A stretch of 64,000 bases of DNA from Candidatus Fukatsuia endosymbiont of Tuberolachnus salignus (GTDB taxonomy: Bacteria > Pseudomonadota > Gammaproteobacteria > Enterobacterales > Enterobacteriaceae): NCBI RefSeq assembly GCF_964030845.1, contig NZ_OZ034983.1, positions 1,860,001 to 1,924,000 on the forward strand, in the 5' to 3' direction. Position numbers and translations under genes: made by a program. The stretch's first letter is position 1. Every line of letters starts with the position of its first letter. Below the pieces are notes generated by a model, which saw only the letters and a list, made by a program, of their open reading frames with translations, ran no database searches and had not been told where the DNA came from. Below are positions 63,461 through 64,000 of the stretch, piece by piece.

Positions 63461-63859
63461 ATGCTCGAAATATTGAAAATGCAACCGTTGATTACTAATA
63501 TACTAGTAGTAGCCAGCTCCAATATGGTTCGCTTCGAAGTGGATGAAATTCAGGGTATGGCGAAAGATTTTGCCCATTCTATTTGTATTGGATTGTTTTT
63601 ATTAGAAAAAAATGGCTTACCCGATACAGCATTACAACATGTCACCCTATTATTGGCATCGATAGAAGAGACTAAAGACTATGCTTTGCAGCTCGGTGAA
63701 GACGGCTGGTGGTTATGGCGGCGTTATGATTCTGACAGTAAAACCGATGAAGTGGCTGTTTTGTTAGAACAGCTGGTGGCGCTTAATCGCTATCTGGTTT
63801 CCCAGGTACCTATGGTGACGTCTTTTGGCGGAAAAAAAACAGGCGGGATCACGGCATGA
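63461..63859 (+). CDS. ssaB: SsaB/SpiC, SPI-2 T3SS gatekeeper component
   Basis: A 132-aa protein (Salmonella SpiC 133). The segment LQHVTLLLASIEETKDYALQLGEDG aligns with the VTLLLAAHPDVHDYAIQL region of SpiC, and EAFSISLFL corresponds to AHSICIGLFL here. In Salmonella it works with SsaM and SsaL to order translocator and effector secretion. AGGAG lies 13 nt before the ATG. The stop overlaps the ssaC start (ATGA). Confidence 0.85.
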   Translation: MLEILKMQPLITNILVVASSNMVRFEVDEIQGMAKDFAHSICIGLFLLEKNGLPDTALQHVTLLLASIEETKDYALQLGEDGWWLWRRYDSDSKTDEVAVLLEQLVALNRYLVSQVPMVTSFGGKKTGGITA

Positions 63860-64000
63860 AGAAAATTGCCGGCTTGATTTGTCTGCTATCAGGGTCATTG
63901 GTCTACGCACAGCCGATTAATTGGCAGGGTTCTCCTTTTTTTATTTACAGCAAAGGGATCACGGTTGCTAATTTATTGCAGGAACTCGGAAAAAACTACG
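63856..64000 (+). CDS. ssaC: SsaC/SpiA (SctC) outer-membrane secretin, partial
   Basis: Only the first 48 codons are inside the window. A signal peptide (MKKIAGLICLLSGSLVYA) is followed by PINWQGSPFFIYSKG and VANLLQELGKNY, which matches the N0 domain start of SsaC (LSWKGNDFTLYARQMPLAEVL). The full protein forms the outer-membrane ring of the SPI-2 injectisome. It is translationally coupled to ssaB. Confidence 0.85.
   Translation, partial: MKKIAGLICLLSGSLVYAQPINWQGSPFFIYSKGITVANLLQELGKNY

Overview
The window reads as the chromosome of a host-restricted member of the Enterobacterales. Housekeeping proteins (GyrA, NfuA, Fpr, LigA, IIA-Glc) are closely enterobacterial and AroQ is Yersinia-like. 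Between them lie many dead insertion sequences, frameshifted genes, phage debris, a group II intron remnant, ankyrin and LRR genes and parts of two type III secretion systems (T3SS). That mixture resembles the aphid facultative symbionts Regiella insecticola and Hamiltonella defensa, with Regiella my first guess. The species call is inference.

Layout. (1) 1-7.7 kb: IS graveyard with an IS5-type remnant, the SDR reductase ydfG, a fimbrial gene stump, an ISAs1 stump, an IS91-type element, and a 5'-truncated group II intron ORF split by a 2.0-kb serine-recombinase element with matching inverted ends. (2) 7.7-16.2 kb: phage-derived block with a lambda-Exo-like nuclease, an Rpn-type nuclease, four antirepressor-type genes (KilA-N, Rha, ORF6N, Rha-KilAC), two LuxR-type HTH genes, xis-int and a half-tRNA that looks like the attachment site. 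(3) 16.6-33.7 kb: accessory region with AT-rich pseudogenes, truncated ychJ, broken LRR and ankyrin genes, endonuclease I remnants, the 3' half of a phage J gene, an IS630 pair in inverted orientation around a SipD-like needle-tip gene, a nested IS4/IS630 insertion, a holin stump, and a cluster of four small secreted-protein paralogues interleaved with TA-targeting MITEs. (4) 34-59.6 kb: housekeeping blocks whose internal order is enterobacterial (feoABC-bioH/gntX-nfuA; gyrA/ubiG; glyA; accBC; aroQ; ubiCA; ligA-zipA; ptsHI-crr; fpr-yiiQ; thyA-lgt) but which are joined in a non-standard order, often with short palindromic repeats at the joints. A candidate T3SS effector lies beside gyrA. (5) 59.7-64 kb: the left end of an SPI-2-type T3SS, with ssrB-ssrA diverging from ssaB-ssaC; ssaC runs off the window.

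How it fits together. SsrA/SsrB would control the SPI-2-type apparatus. The protein at 39635-40588 carries an N-terminal pattern like Salmonella SPI-2 effectors and is a possible substrate. The SipD-like gene is an orphan SPI-1-type part that an IS has truncated. The PTS, iron uptake, biotin/fatty-acid, ubiquinone, quinate-pathway and replication genes look intact, so decay is concentrated in the accessory DNA. Small repeats have also rewritten the 3' ends of aroQ and feoA.
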